NCBI GenBank assembly: GCA_038209155.1
Contig: JBBQYA010000031.1
Coordinates: 1 to 28,130, forward strand
Direction of reading: 5' to 3'
Source: JBBQYA01 sp038209155
Lineage (GTDB): Bacteria > Bacteroidota > Bacteroidia > Sphingobacteriales > Sphingobacteriaceae
Length of the DNA stretch: 28,130 bases
The translations under genes and the position numbers were made by a program. Positions 15,720 to 24,109 of the stretch are shown one piece after another; position 1 is the stretch's first letter, and each line of letters opens with the position of its first letter. Under the pieces are notes generated by a model that was not told the DNA's origin, searched no databases, and saw only the letters and a program-made list of their open reading frames with translations.

Positions 15720-17771
15720 ATGAAATTAAAAAACAATCCAAATTACTTACTTATAGGAGCGGTAGCAGCAATTTTAGTACAAACTGCTTGCAATAATAAA
15801 GAAAAACAAAAAGGTATCAAAGCTATTGATATTTCAAATATGGATACAACTGTTCGTCCACAAGACGATTTCTACACTTATGCAAATGGATCTTGGTTGG
15901 CAACTAATAAAATTCCTGCGAGTGAAAGTAGATGGGGTAGCTTTTCCATTTTACAAGAAGAAACGAATGCTAGATTGAAAAGTTTATTAGAAGAAACTGC
16001 AAAAAAAACCAATGCAAAAGAAGGTAGTAATGATCAGAAAGTGGGAGATTTTTATGCAAGTGGTATGGATTCAATAGCAATAGAAAAAGAAGGAATATCT
16101 GCATTGAAACCAGAATTAGAAATGATTGACGCTGCAAAATCAAAAGAAGATATTTTGAAATTAGTAGCTAGATTTCAAACGTATGGTATCAATCCTTTAT
16201 TTGATTTATATGTTGATCAAGATGCAAAAATATCTTCTCAATACATAATCAATTGTACCCAAGGTGGACTAAGTTTGCCTGATCGTGATTATTATTTAAA
16301 AACAGATCCACGTTCTGTAACTATCCAAAAAGAATATTTAGCTCATTTAAAAAATATGTTTAAATTAATGGGTAATGACGAATCTATTGCTGCTAAAAAT
16401 GCGACAACAGTAAATTTAATTGAAACCCAATTAGCTAAATCTTCCAGAACACGTGTTGCTTTGAGAGATCAATATTTAAACTATAATAAATTTAAAGTTT
16501 CTGATTTAGCTAATAAAACATCTTCTATAAATTGGAAAAATCATTTCACAGAATTAGGAGTTAAGAATATTAATGAATTTATAATTGGACAGCCAGAATT
16601 CTTCGCTGAAGTTGACAAAATGTTAAACTCAGTTTCTGTTGATGATTGGAAAACCTATTTGAAATGGCATTTAATAAGTTCAAATGCAAGTAATTTAAAT
16701 AATTCCTTTGTAATGGAAAGCTTTAATTTCAGAGGCAAAGTTTTGAACGGGACTACAGAAATAAAACCTCGATGGAAACGAGTTTTGAATGAAGCTGATG
16801 GTGCACTAGGTGAAGCAATAGGTGAAGTTTATGTAAAAAAATACTTTTCTGATGAAGCAAAAAAACGATGTAAAGAGATGGTTAATAATATGCAATCAGT
16901 TTTGGGAGAGCGAATTCAAAAGTTAACTTGGATGAGCGATTCCACTAAACAACAAGCAAAAGCAAAACTTGATGCATTTATAGTTAAAATAGGATTTCCA
17001 GATAAGTTTATTGATTACTCTTCATTCAAAGTTGATCGTAAATCGTATGTGGTAAATTCCATGAATGGAAATAAATTTAGTTTTAATAGAATGATTGATC
17101 AATTAGGAAAACCAATTGACAAAACTAAATGGGGAATGACACCTCAAACAATTAATGCCTATTATAATCCTAGCATTAATGAAATCGTTTTTCCAGCAGG
17201 TATTTTACAATTTCCATTTTTCGATCCTAACGTAGATGATGCAATAAATTATGGTGGAATTGGTGCAGTGATTTGCCACGAATTCACTCATGGATTTGAT
17301 GATCAAGGAAGTCAATTTGATAAAGATGGAAATCTTAAAAACTGGTGGAGTGAGAATGATAATAAGTTGTTTAAAGAGAAAACAAAAGTATTAATTGATC
17401 AATACAATAATTACAGAGTTTTGGATACAGTGAAAGTAAATGGGGAACTCACTCAAGGTGAAAATGCTGCTGATTTGGGTGGTATAACCATTGCTTATGA
17501 GGCATTTAAAAGAACTCCAGAAGGAAAAGAGAACAAAAAAATTGATGGGTTTACTGCTGAGCAAAGATTCTTTTTGTCTTGGGCTCAGATCTGGAGAGGT
17601 AATATTCGTGACGAAAATTTAATGATTCGAATAAATACAGATCCACATTCTCCAGGAATATTTAGAGCGAATGGTCCATTGACAAATTTCGATCCTTTCT
17701 ATGCTGCATTCAATGTGAAAGAAGGAGATAAAATGTTCAAACCAGAAGCTGAAAGAGCTAGAATCTGGTAA
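15720..17771 (+). CDS. pepO: M13 family (neprilysin-like) endopeptidase, predicted lipoprotein
   Basis: Zinc endopeptidase that cuts oligopeptides outside the cytoplasm. The frame is open from 15633, but the ATG at 15720 begins a proper signal (MKLKNNPNYLLIGAVAAILV) followed by QTAC, a possible lipidation site at Cys24. Counted from this start the protein has 683 residues, normal for M13. It shows the family N-terminus (DTTVRPQDDFYTYANGSWL), the substrate-binding NAYYNPSINEIVFPAGILQ, the zinc motif HEFTH (520-524), and the third ligand in ENAAD (Glu581). The C-terminus ARIW resembles the family end but lacks the Cys of the usual CxxW, as in many bacterial members. A hairpin terminator follows. 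Third metallopeptidase of this stretch, from a different clan branch than the other two. Confidence 0.94.
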   Translation: MKLKNNPNYLLIGAVAAILVQTACNNKEKQKGIKAIDISNMDTTVRPQDDFYTYANGSWLATNKIPASESRWGSFSILQEETNARLKSLLEETAKKTNAKEGSNDQKVGDFYASGMDSIAIEKEGISALKPELEMIDAAKSKEDILKLVARFQTYGINPLFDLYVDQDAKISSQYIINCTQGGLSLPDRDYYLKTDPRSVTIQKEYLAHLKNMFKLMGNDESIAAKNATTVNLIETQLAKSSRTRVALRDQYLNYNKFKVSDLANKTSSINWKNHFTELGVKNINEFIIGQPEFFAEVDKMLNSVSVDDWKTYLKWHLISSNASNLNNSFVMESFNFRGKVLNGTTEIKPRWKRVLNEADGALGEAIGEVYVKKYFSDEAKKRCKEMVNNMQSVLGERIQKLTWMSDSTKQQAKAKLDAFIVKIGFPDKFIDYSSFKVDRKSYVVNSMNGNKFSFNRMIDQLGKPIDKTKWGMTPQTINAYYNPSINEIVFPAGILQFPFFDPNVDDAINYGGIGAVICHEFTHGFDDQGSQFDKDGNLKNWWSENDNKLFKEKTKVLIDQYNNYRVLDTVKVNGELTQGENAADLGGITIAYEAFKRTPEGKENKKIDGFTAEQRFFLSWAQIWRGNIRDENLMIRINTDPHSPGIFRANGPLTNFDPFYAAFNVKEGDKMFKPEAERARIW

Positions 17772-17789
17772 TTATTTAGATTTTATTTT

Positions 17790-17820
17790 AAGCCCAAAGA
17801 GATTTTCTTTGGGCTTTTTT
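17790..17820 (+). terminator. Intrinsic terminator of the M13 peptidase gene
   Basis: An 11-bp perfect stem, AAGCCCAAAGA (17790-17800) with TCTTTGGGCTT (17806-17816), a 5-base loop and a T-run to 17820. The U-tract favours the plus strand; the opposite side is only A-rich with interruptions. Confidence 0.85.
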
Positions 17821-17827
17821 ATTTAAT

Positions 17828-18439
17828 CTATTCTTGATTAATCTGAGAAATTTTAGATTTCAATTCAGACATAATTCCATTTAAACGATCATCTTCTTTT
17901 TTCAAGGTTTTTTTGCCTAAATAAAAATAAGCAAACAGCATCCAAGCAATATAAACTACTGTGAAAATAATAATTCCTTTCCAAGGTCTTCCCACAAAGA
18001 TTCCAGAAGCATATATTATTATTGCCAAATTTAATGCAATATAATAAAGAGGCATATTCCATTTTGCTTGTTTTTTTCTAAATAAATAATAGTCATTCCA
18101 TTGTTCTAAATGAATAATAGGTGAAGCAGTTTCATCTATATCCTTTATTTTTTTAAATGTGAATAACATAATACCTGCCTCAGCTAAGCATATCAAGCAA
18201 ATTAATGCCATTCCAAAATAAGTGTACCAATATTCAAAATTAAAATTTCCGAATATTCCAAGACCTGCTATGAATATTGCAGTTGAAATTAAGAGAATCG
18301 CGCCTAAAGATTGTTGATGTTGTAGTTTCATTTTATTGCTTTTTTTATTTTTTTTATTCGCTATTTTTTTAATTTCATTTTCTGAAATTCTGCTCCCCGT
18401 GCTGTTCCAAGAGTCTTTTAATAAATCAAAGTCTTTCAT
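17828..18439 (-). CDS. Four-helix membrane protein, candidate ECF sigma regulator
   Basis: A 203-residue protein with a soluble charged N-terminus (about 1-40, starting MKDFDLLKDSWN), two membrane helices at about 43-63 and 73-95, a soluble loop, and two more at about 128-150 and 154-174, ending in a charged tail. I recognise no named domain, and there is no zinc-type anti-sigma HxxxCxxC motif. Its first 14 bases overlap the end of the ECF sigma gene, so the two are translated together. In Bacteroidota, ECF sigma genes are commonly followed by membrane proteins starting with a similar DxxxLKxxW stretch. I therefore infer it holds or modulates the sigma factor, which the sequence alone does not prove. 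Confidence 0.75.
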   Translation of the reverse strand: MKDFDLLKDSWNSTGSRISENEIKKIANKKNKKSNKMKLQHQQSLGAILLISTAIFIAGLGIFGNFNFEYWYTYFGMALICLICLAEAGIMLFTFKKIKDIDETASPIIHLEQWNDYYLFRKKQAKWNMPLYYIALNLAIIIYASGIFVGRPWKGIIIFTVVYIAWMLFAYFYLGKKTLKKEDDRLNGIMSELKSKISQINQE

Positions 18440-18917
18440 AATTATTATAAATTTCTGTTAACTGTTTTTTAATTCGATGAATTTTAACCCTTAAATTATT
18501 TGCTGAAATGCCAATTATTTCACTTATTTCTTCATATGGTTTATCTTCCAAAACTAGCATGATTATCAAGCGGTCTGTTTCTTGCAGACAACTTATACTT
18601 TTATATAACAAACTTATTTCTTGCTCTTTGTAATTTATCTCTTCTGGCAAATTAGAAAATATAGGATTGCTAATATCGTATGTGATTTCCTTTTTCTTTC
18701 TTAAATAAGATAAACAAGTATTTACTGTTATTCTATAGATCCAAGTATTCCAATTAGAATCTCCTCTAAATTTATTTAGATTATTCCAGACAGTAATAAA
18801 TGTTTCTTGTAATAGATCATGAGCTAAAGCTGTATCGCCAGTGTAACCAAGACAAAGTTTATATACAGCATTTGAATTGGTTTTGTACAATTCTTTAAAA
18901 TCTGTATTTATTTCCAT
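18426..18917 (-). CDS. ECF-type RNA polymerase sigma factor
   Basis: A 163-residue alternative sigma factor of the extracytoplasmic-function group. Region 2 is at about residues 10-75, with AHDLLQETFITVWNNLNKF (core binding and -10 recognition) and WIYRITVNTCLSYLRKKK. Region 4 is at about 105-155, with the helix-turn-helix YEEISEIIGISANNLRVKI. Regions 1 and 3 are absent, as usual for the group. It overlaps the membrane protein gene downstream by 14 bases and starts 36 bases after the end of the alpha/beta hydrolase gene on the same strand. The target genes and the inducing signal are unknown. Confidence 0.93.
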   Translation of the reverse strand: MEINTDFKELYKTNSNAVYKLCLGYTGDTALAHDLLQETFITVWNNLNKFRGDSNWNTWIYRITVNTCLSYLRKKKEITYDISNPIFSNLPEEINYKEQEISLLYKSISCLQETDRLIIMLVLEDKPYEEISEIIGISANNLRVKIHRIKKQLTEIYNNYERL

Positions 18918-18953
18918 GGATTATTTTTTTTTATTTATTAATGATATAGATAA

Positions 18954-19802
18954 TTAATTCAAAAAATTATCAATTTCAGAAATTAACCATTGAGGTTGAT
19001 CATACATAATAAAGTGCTTACTATCAGCAATATGAATAGTAATTTGGTTGGCATTTATAAATTGTTCTCTCAGTAATTTCGCACTATTTTCTTTAGATCC
19101 ATAAATACTTCCAAGCATTAGAATTGGAGATTTAATTTTAGCTATATTTTTTCTAATATCAGTGGTCGAGATTTCTACCAAAGTAATTCCTAAAGTTCGT
19201 CTATCACTTTTGTATTGCCACATGGCGATTTGTTTTGCTCTATTTGTATCTGATACCTGATAAACCATGCTTTGAGCAGTTCGTTCAATAAAACCAGAAT
19301 CAGGAAGATTTATAAAGTTTTTTATAACTGAATTTATATCGTAATTGGGACTTATTTTCAACGAATCCGCATTTGCATTGGGATTCATTAAAGAAGAAAT
19401 AAAGGGAATACCATCTACACAAATTATTTCACCGAATAAATTTGGTTCTTGGCTACTCATCCAAAGGCTCATAAATGCACCTAAACTATGTCCAATCAAT
19501 ATTGGTTTAATTAATTTTTTAGTTTTTACATAAGAAATTAATTGATCGCGAACAGTTTTTAAGATTGGTGTATCTATTGCAGGCACACCAGCATATCCTG
19601 CTAACGTTAAAACATGGCATTCATACTTGTTTTTCAAATATTCGACAGTTTCATACCATACCTCCCCACTACAACTGTAACCCGGGATGAGGATGATTGC
19701 AGGACCTTTTCCAACCACTTTTACTTCAAATGCTGGATTAACGTTAGAAAATGTTTTATTAAAGAGCATGCAGATGATTACTGTAATTATTATTTTTTTC
19801 AT
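18954..19802 (-). CDS. Exported alpha/beta hydrolase
   Basis: Serine hydrolase of the alpha/beta fold, with a signal peptide at about residues 1-20 (MKKIIITVIICMLFNKTFS) if the ATG at 19802 is used. The open frame reaches 19841, but the extra residues would spoil the signal. The oxyanion strand ILIPGYSCSGEVW, the nucleophile elbow GHSLG with Ser106, and the C-terminal His263 in DSKHFIMYDQP fit the family. The acid residue is likely in the strand around PILMLGSIYG and the following loop. The length of 282 residues is usual for esterase or peptidase-like members, and the substrate cannot be told. It precedes the ECF sigma gene by 36 bases on the same strand and may share its transcript. Confidence 0.88.
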   Translation of the reverse strand: MKKIIITVIICMLFNKTFSNVNPAFEVKVVGKGPAIILIPGYSCSGEVWYETVEYLKNKYECHVLTLAGYAGVPAIDTPILKTVRDQLISYVKTKKLIKPILIGHSLGAFMSLWMSSQEPNLFGEIICVDGIPFISSLMNPNANADSLKISPNYDINSVIKNFINLPDSGFIERTAQSMVYQVSDTNRAKQIAMWQYKSDRRTLGITLVEISTTDIRKNIAKIKSPILMLGSIYGSKENSAKLLREQFINANQITIHIADSKHFIMYDQPQWLISEIDNFLN

Positions 19803-19959
19803 TTCAATTATTATTTGTTTATAGATATTAGATGCTAGCAAACAAATATTATTACAAAAAAAATAAATTAATTTTCTGAATAGATTTTAAGCAAAATGAT
19901 TCCTAAATAAATAATGGATTATCAATTACTTTATAAACTAAATAAACAAAAATAAAAAT

Positions 19960-21165
19960 ATGAACTTACGCTCTGGCTACCCTTTTTGGTTGGTGAAAAA
20001 CGGTTTACCATTCGATTATCCCAAATTAGAGAAATCAATAAAAGCAGATGTGGTTATCATGGGAGGGGGGATTTCGGGTGCGTTGGTTGCTTATCATTTG
20101 GTAAACAAAGGAATCGATTGTATGCTTGTGGATTCTAGAACCATAGGTTTGGGAAGCACTTGTGCTAGCACTTCTTTATTGCAATATGAAATAGATACAC
20201 CACTTTTGAAACTAAAGGATTTAGTTGGTTTAAAACATGCCGTAAGATCGTATCAATTGTGTGCAGAATCAATAAAAAAAATTGGACTTATTGCTGATAA
20301 AATTGGATTTTCAGAATTTGAATTTAAACAAAGTCTTTATTTTGCTGCAATTAAAAAAGATATTAATTTTTTAAAAGATGAATTTGAGATTCGAAAAAAA
20401 CATGGTTTTAATGTAACATATTTAAATGAAAAGCAGATAAAAAGTAAATTTAAATTTGATGCACCTTCAGCAATACTTTCAGAGGAGGGAGGCACAACAA
20501 ATGCCTATTTATTCACTCATGCACTTTTGCAACATTCAATTAAAAAAGGATTAAAAGTATTTGATCGTACTCATATTAAAAAAATAGATCATTTGCAAAA
20601 CGGTGTTGAATTGACAACAGAAACAGGTTATTCTATTAAAACCAAAAAACTAATCTATGCAACTGGATACGAGGCAGTAAAGTACGTTGATAAGAAAATT
20701 GTAAACCTTCATTCTACTTTTGCTTGTATTTCTGAGCAAGCAAATGAAAAAGCAAAGTTCTGGAAAAATGATGTACTAATTTGGAATACAGCAGATCCTT
20801 ATTTATATATGAGAACGACTAAAGATCGGAGGATTTTAATTGGTGGTAGAGATGAAGAATTTTTTGACCCTGAAAAAAGAGACGAATTATTACCACAAAA
20901 AATTAATCAAATTATTAAAGATTTTAATAAAGTTTTTCCAGATATTGAATTTAAAGCGGAATTTAGTTGGGCTGGTACATTTGGAGCTACAAAAGATGGA
21001 TTGCCTTTTATAGGAAATTATGAAAAGTTACCAAATAGTTTATTTGCTTTAGGTTTTGGAGGAAACGGAATTACGTTTAGTTTAATTGCAGCAGAGATTT
21101 TAACAGATATTATTTTAGGTAAAAAAAATAAAGATGCAGAAATTTTTAAATTCGAAAGAGTTTAA
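19960..21165 (+). CDS. FAD-dependent amino acid/amine oxidoreductase (DAO family)
   Basis: A 401-residue flavoenzyme. The dinucleotide-binding motif is GGGISG at residues 35-40, after ADVVIM and followed by the acidic strand end MLVDSR and GLGSTCASTSLLQYE. The C-terminal FAD contact region shows GLPFIGNYEKLPNSLFALG and FGGNGITFSLIAAEIL, as in the DadA/glycine oxidase-like DAO family. It would oxidise an amine or amino acid in the cytoplasm; the substrate is not evident. The 44-base gap to the SRAP gene on the same strand allows cotranscription. Confidence 0.9.
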   Translation: MNLRSGYPFWLVKNGLPFDYPKLEKSIKADVVIMGGGISGALVAYHLVNKGIDCMLVDSRTIGLGSTCASTSLLQYEIDTPLLKLKDLVGLKHAVRSYQLCAESIKKIGLIADKIGFSEFEFKQSLYFAAIKKDINFLKDEFEIRKKHGFNVTYLNEKQIKSKFKFDAPSAILSEEGGTTNAYLFTHALLQHSIKKGLKVFDRTHIKKIDHLQNGVELTTETGYSIKTKKLIYATGYEAVKYVDKKIVNLHSTFACISEQANEKAKFWKNDVLIWNTADPYLYMRTTKDRRILIGGRDEEFFDPEKRDELLPQKINQIIKDFNKVFPDIEFKAEFSWAGTFGATKDGLPFIGNYEKLPNSLFALGFGGNGITFSLIAAEILTDIILGKKNKDAEIFKFERV

Positions 21166-21209
21166 TTAATTTTTAAAATTAATATTTAATCATAAAAATT
21201 TTCAATCCC

Positions 21210-21962
21210 ATGTGCTACAATGTTAAATACACAGAAAAGAGAGTAGAGAAATTAAAAGATCGATACAAAAATACCTTACCGCTTGCATGGAATGAATCTT
21301 TTTTGCCAAAAGAATTACCTATTTTCCATTTTGCAAGTGGATTTGATCATCCCACTTTACCAATTATTAAAAACGATGGAATTTTTCTTTTTAATTGGGG
21401 TTTGATTCCAGAATGGATAATGAATTTAGAAGCAGCTAATAAAATTCAAAATATCACCTTGAATGCAGTAGGAGAGACGGTATTTGAAAAAAAGTCTTTT
21501 CAAAATAGTGTTGTGAATAAAAGATGTTTATTACCAATAAATGGTTTTTATGAATGGAGAGATTTTCATAAAAATAAAATTCCATATTATATACAATCTT
21601 CTGAAAATGAACTATTTTCTTTAGCTTGTATCTATGACAGTTGGATAGATCCAATTGATGGAAATGTAAAAAACACTTTTAGTATAATTACCTGCCAAGC
21701 AAATCCATTAATGGAAAAAATTCATAATGTAAAAAAAAGAATGCCATTGATCTTAAATAAAGATGATGAAGAGAATTGGTTAAATAATGATTTAAATAAA
21801 ACAGAAATAATAAAATTAATAAAACCTTATCCTGAGTCTAAAATGAAAGCTCATACTATTTCTCAATCAGTAAATAATCATGCTTTTGATAGGAATAGGG
21901 CAGATATTACCGAGGAAGTAAAGTATCCAGAATTGAATTCAATCCAACAAACAATATGGTAG
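21210..21962 (+). CDS. SOS response-associated peptidase family protein (HMCES/YedK)
   Basis: SRAP-domain protein that forms a covalent thiazolidine link to abasic sites in single-stranded DNA and shields them. All key residues are present: Cys2, exposed after removal of the initiator Met, Asn85 in LNAVGE, Glu115 in NGFYEW and His172 in IHNVKKRMP. Order and spacing match YedK (Cys2, Asn75, Glu105, His160). The length of 250 residues is within the family range. It follows the FAD enzyme on the same strand; no LexA-type operator was identified upstream. Confidence 0.93.
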   Translation: MCYNVKYTEKRVEKLKDRYKNTLPLAWNESFLPKELPIFHFASGFDHPTLPIIKNDGIFLFNWGLIPEWIMNLEAANKIQNITLNAVGETVFEKKSFQNSVVNKRCLLPINGFYEWRDFHKNKIPYYIQSSENELFSLACIYDSWIDPIDGNVKNTFSIITCQANPLMEKIHNVKKRMPLILNKDDEENWLNNDLNKTEIIKLIKPYPESKMKAHTISQSVNNHAFDRNRADITEEVKYPELNSIQQTIW

Positions 21963-22085
21963 TTATCCCATTAAATAGTTAAGTTTTTGCAAAAAAGAAA
22001 TCTTTGACTAGTTTAAATTTAGTTTTTCAATTGATTAATTTTAATTGTATAATCTTTTTTAATTATAAATTTTAAAAACATAATC

Positions 22086-22113
22086 AAAAAAAAAGCGCCT
22101 TAAAGTAAAGCGC
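22086..22113 (-). terminator. Intrinsic terminator of rpoD
   Basis: Read on the minus strand, GCGCTTTA-CTT-TAAGGCGC forms an 8-bp stem with one G-T pair and a 3-base loop (22113-22095), followed directly by nine T residues (22094-22086). It lies 23 bases beyond the rpoD stop. Confidence 0.88.
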
Positions 22114-22136
22114 ATTTAATTTAAATAATATTTTAA

Positions 22137-23000
22137 TTATCCTAAATAAGATTTTAGGATTTTACTTCTAGAAGTATGTCTTAATCTTTGTAAAGCTTTA
22201 TCTTTTATTTGTCTTACTCGTTCACGAGTTAGGTTAAATTTCTCTCCGATTTCTTCCAACGATAAACTATGATTGGTTCCTAATCCGAAAAATAAAACTA
22301 CAATTTCTCTTTCACGCTCTGTTAAAGTAGATAGAGATCGTTTAATCTCTTCGCTCAGAGATTCATTAATTAGATTGCTATCAGTATATGGAGTGTCTCC
22401 ATTTTCCAAAACATCCAACAAGGTATTTTCTTCTCCCTGCACAAATGGAGCATCCATGGAAACATGTCGACCAGAATTACTTAAGGTATCTGAAATCTTT
22501 TCAACTGTAGTTTCTAAGGTGTCAGCTAATTCTTCTGGAGATGGCTCACGCTCGAATTCTTGCTCTAATCTAGAGAAAGCCTTGCTGATTTTACTTAAAG
22601 AACCAACTTGATTCAATGGTAAACGAACTATTCGGGATTGTTCAGCAATTGCTTGTAATATAGATTGACGAATCCACCAAACGGCATAAGAAATAAATTT
22701 AAATCCTTTAGTTTCATCAAATCTTTTTGCTGCTTTGATCAAGCCAAGGTTTCCTTCATTGATCAAATCGCCCAAAGTTAATCCCTGATTTTGATATTGT
22801 TTAGCTACAGAAACCACAAATCGTAAATTAGTTTTCGTCAATCGCTCTAAAGCGGCTTGATCGCCTTCACGGATTTTCTGCGCTAAGATTACTTCTTCTT
22901 CAGCGGTAATTAAGTCTACTTTTCCAATTTCATGTAGGTATTTATCAAGAGATTGACTCTCGCGATTGGTTATAGACTGGGTAATTTTGAGTTGTCTCAT
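22137..23000 (-). CDS. rpoD: Primary RNA polymerase sigma factor (RpoD/SigA)
   Basis: The housekeeping sigma factor, in the short 287-residue form typical of Bacteroidota, without region 1.1 and the long non-conserved spacer of the E. coli protein. Region 1.2 begins at SLDKYLHEIGKVDLIT. Region 2 contains NLRFVVSVAKQYQ, GDLINEGNLGLIKAAKRFD and FISYAVWWIRQSI (-10 recognition and melting). Region 3 begins at RIVRLPLN. Region 4 carries the helix-turn-helix SLEEIGEKFNLTRERVRQI. Such sigma factors read the TAnnTTTG/TTTG promoters seen elsewhere in this window. It has its own -7 box upstream and a strong terminator, so it is probably a single-gene unit. Confidence 0.97.
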   Translation of the reverse strand: MRQLKITQSITNRESQSLDKYLHEIGKVDLITAEEEVILAQKIREGDQAALERLTKTNLRFVVSVAKQYQNQGLTLGDLINEGNLGLIKAAKRFDETKGFKFISYAVWWIRQSILQAIAEQSRIVRLPLNQVGSLSKISKAFSRLEQEFEREPSPEELADTLETTVEKISDTLSNSGRHVSMDAPFVQGEENTLLDVLENGDTPYTDSNLINESLSEEIKRSLSTLTEREREIVVLFFGLGTNHSLSLEEIGEKFNLTRERVRQIKDKALQRLRHTSRSKILKSYLG

Positions 23001-23042
23001 TTATTATTTTGATGCTAAAAGAGTTAAACGAAAAAGGGAGGG

Positions 23043-23050
23043 CAAAAATA
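23043..23050 (-). promoter_or_regulatory. -7 box upstream of rpoD
   Basis: TATTTTTG on the minus strand matches TAnnTTTG exactly and implies a leader of roughly 35 bases. No good TTTG was found 19-21 bases upstream, so the -33 half is missing or divergent. Confidence 0.4.
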
Positions 23051-23206
23051 CAATTTTTCGTTGATTATTTTTATAAATTATTTCTTAATTACTTCTACTC
23101 AAAAATCATTCCTTTTAAATAGGTATGGAGCATTATACTTGAACTATGCAACTAATGTTCGATTTATTTATCAACATGTAAACAATAAGATAATGTTAAG
23201 TTGTTG

Positions 23207-24043
23207 TTAAATTTCATTTAAATCAAAAGTTTGTTTAATTTTTATTCCATTTTCTGTAAGCTTTAATTCTGCACATTGATTTAGAATATCATGTTCAAAA
23301 AACAAAATAAAATTATTACTGACAAAATCGTTAAGAAAATCTGCTTTTTCTGTCATGGTTACCAATGGTCTTGTGTCATATGCCATCACAAAAGGCAAAG
23401 GTAAATGAGCCGAACTTGGCAGTAGATCTGCACAGTAAACCAGATTTCTGTTTTTATGTTTTATAACAGGCAACATCATGCTTTCTGTATGACCTTTTGC
23501 AATTCTGAAATCGAATAAACTAAAATTATTTTCTTTTTCATCCACAAATTTTAATTGTCCGCTTTCTTGCATAGGAAGTAAATTTTCTTTTAAAAAAGAA
23601 GCTTTTTCTCTTGCATTTGGATTCATTGCCCAATTCCATTGTTCAGAATGGGACCAATAAGTAGCGTTTTTAAAAAGTGGTTCAAAACTATTTTCATCTT
23701 TTTTAATAATGCCTCCCCCACAATGATCGAAGTGCAAATGTGTAAGAAACATATCTGTAACATCATCTGGACTAAACCCTGCATTTTTTAAAGAACCTAA
23801 AAGTGTTTGATCTCCATTCAAAAAATAATGTCCAAAAAATTTATCGCTTTGTTTATTTCCAATGCCATTATCTATTAATATCAACTTATTGCCATCTTCA
23901 ATTAAAAGACATCGCATAGCCAAGTTGCACATATTATTGTCATCAGCTGGATATTGTTTTTGCCAAATAGATTTTGGAACTACACCAAACATGGCTCCTC
24001 CGTCTAGCTTAAAATTTCCAGTTTCTATCGTATGTAATTTCAT
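23207..24043 (-). CDS. Metallo-beta-lactamase-fold hydrolase, lactonase-like
   Basis: A 278-residue cytoplasmic hydrolase with a complete two-metal site: His102, His104, Asp106 and His107 in HLHFDHCGG, His185 in GHTE, Asp206 in CADLLP and His251 in FFEHD. Spacing of the last three ligands is close to that of AiiA-type lactonases. The N-terminus has no signal peptide. A lactonase or related esterase role is possible, but many relatives have unknown substrates, so no quorum-quenching function is claimed. lpdA lies upstream on the same strand, separated by a terminator; rpoD lies 206 bases downstream. Confidence 0.9.
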   Translation of the reverse strand: MKLHTIETGNFKLDGGAMFGVVPKSIWQKQYPADDNNMCNLAMRCLLIEDGNKLILIDNGIGNKQSDKFFGHYFLNGDQTLLGSLKNAGFSPDDVTDMFLTHLHFDHCGGGIIKKDENSFEPLFKNATYWSHSEQWNWAMNPNAREKASFLKENLLPMQESGQLKFVDEKENNFSLFDFRIAKGHTESMMLPVIKHKNRNLVYCADLLPSSAHLPLPFVMAYDTRPLVTMTEKADFLNDFVSNNFILFFEHDILNQCAELKLTENGIKIKQTFDLNEI

Positions 24044-24064
24044 TGAGATTGGTAGGTAGTAAAC

Positions 24065-24096
24065 AAAAAGCCGACTCTTATATGCTTCGGCTTTTT
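24065..24096 (-). terminator. Terminator between lpdA and the metallo-hydrolase gene
   Basis: A 10-bp stem, AAAAAGCCGA (24065-24074) with TCGGCTTTTT (24087-24096) and a 12-base loop. On the minus strand it follows the lpdA stop by 13 bases and ends in five T residues. Confidence 0.75.
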
Positions 24097-24109
24097 AAAT
24101 TAATTTTGT

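Noticed and set aside
21166..21184. AT-only dyad ATTAATTTT-T-AAAATTAAT after the FAD enzyme gene as a terminator
   Set aside because: No GC in the stem and no distinct U-tract, and the next gene on the same strand starts 26 bases later.
22273..22611. 112-codon plus-strand open frame opposite rpoD
   Set aside because: Antisense to a highly conserved gene and Ser-rich, as reverse frames often are; no independent support.
23207..24043. Quorum-quenching lactonase call
   Set aside because: Metal ligands fit AiiA-type enzymes, but many metallo-beta-lactamase-fold hydrolases share them and nothing indicates the substrate.
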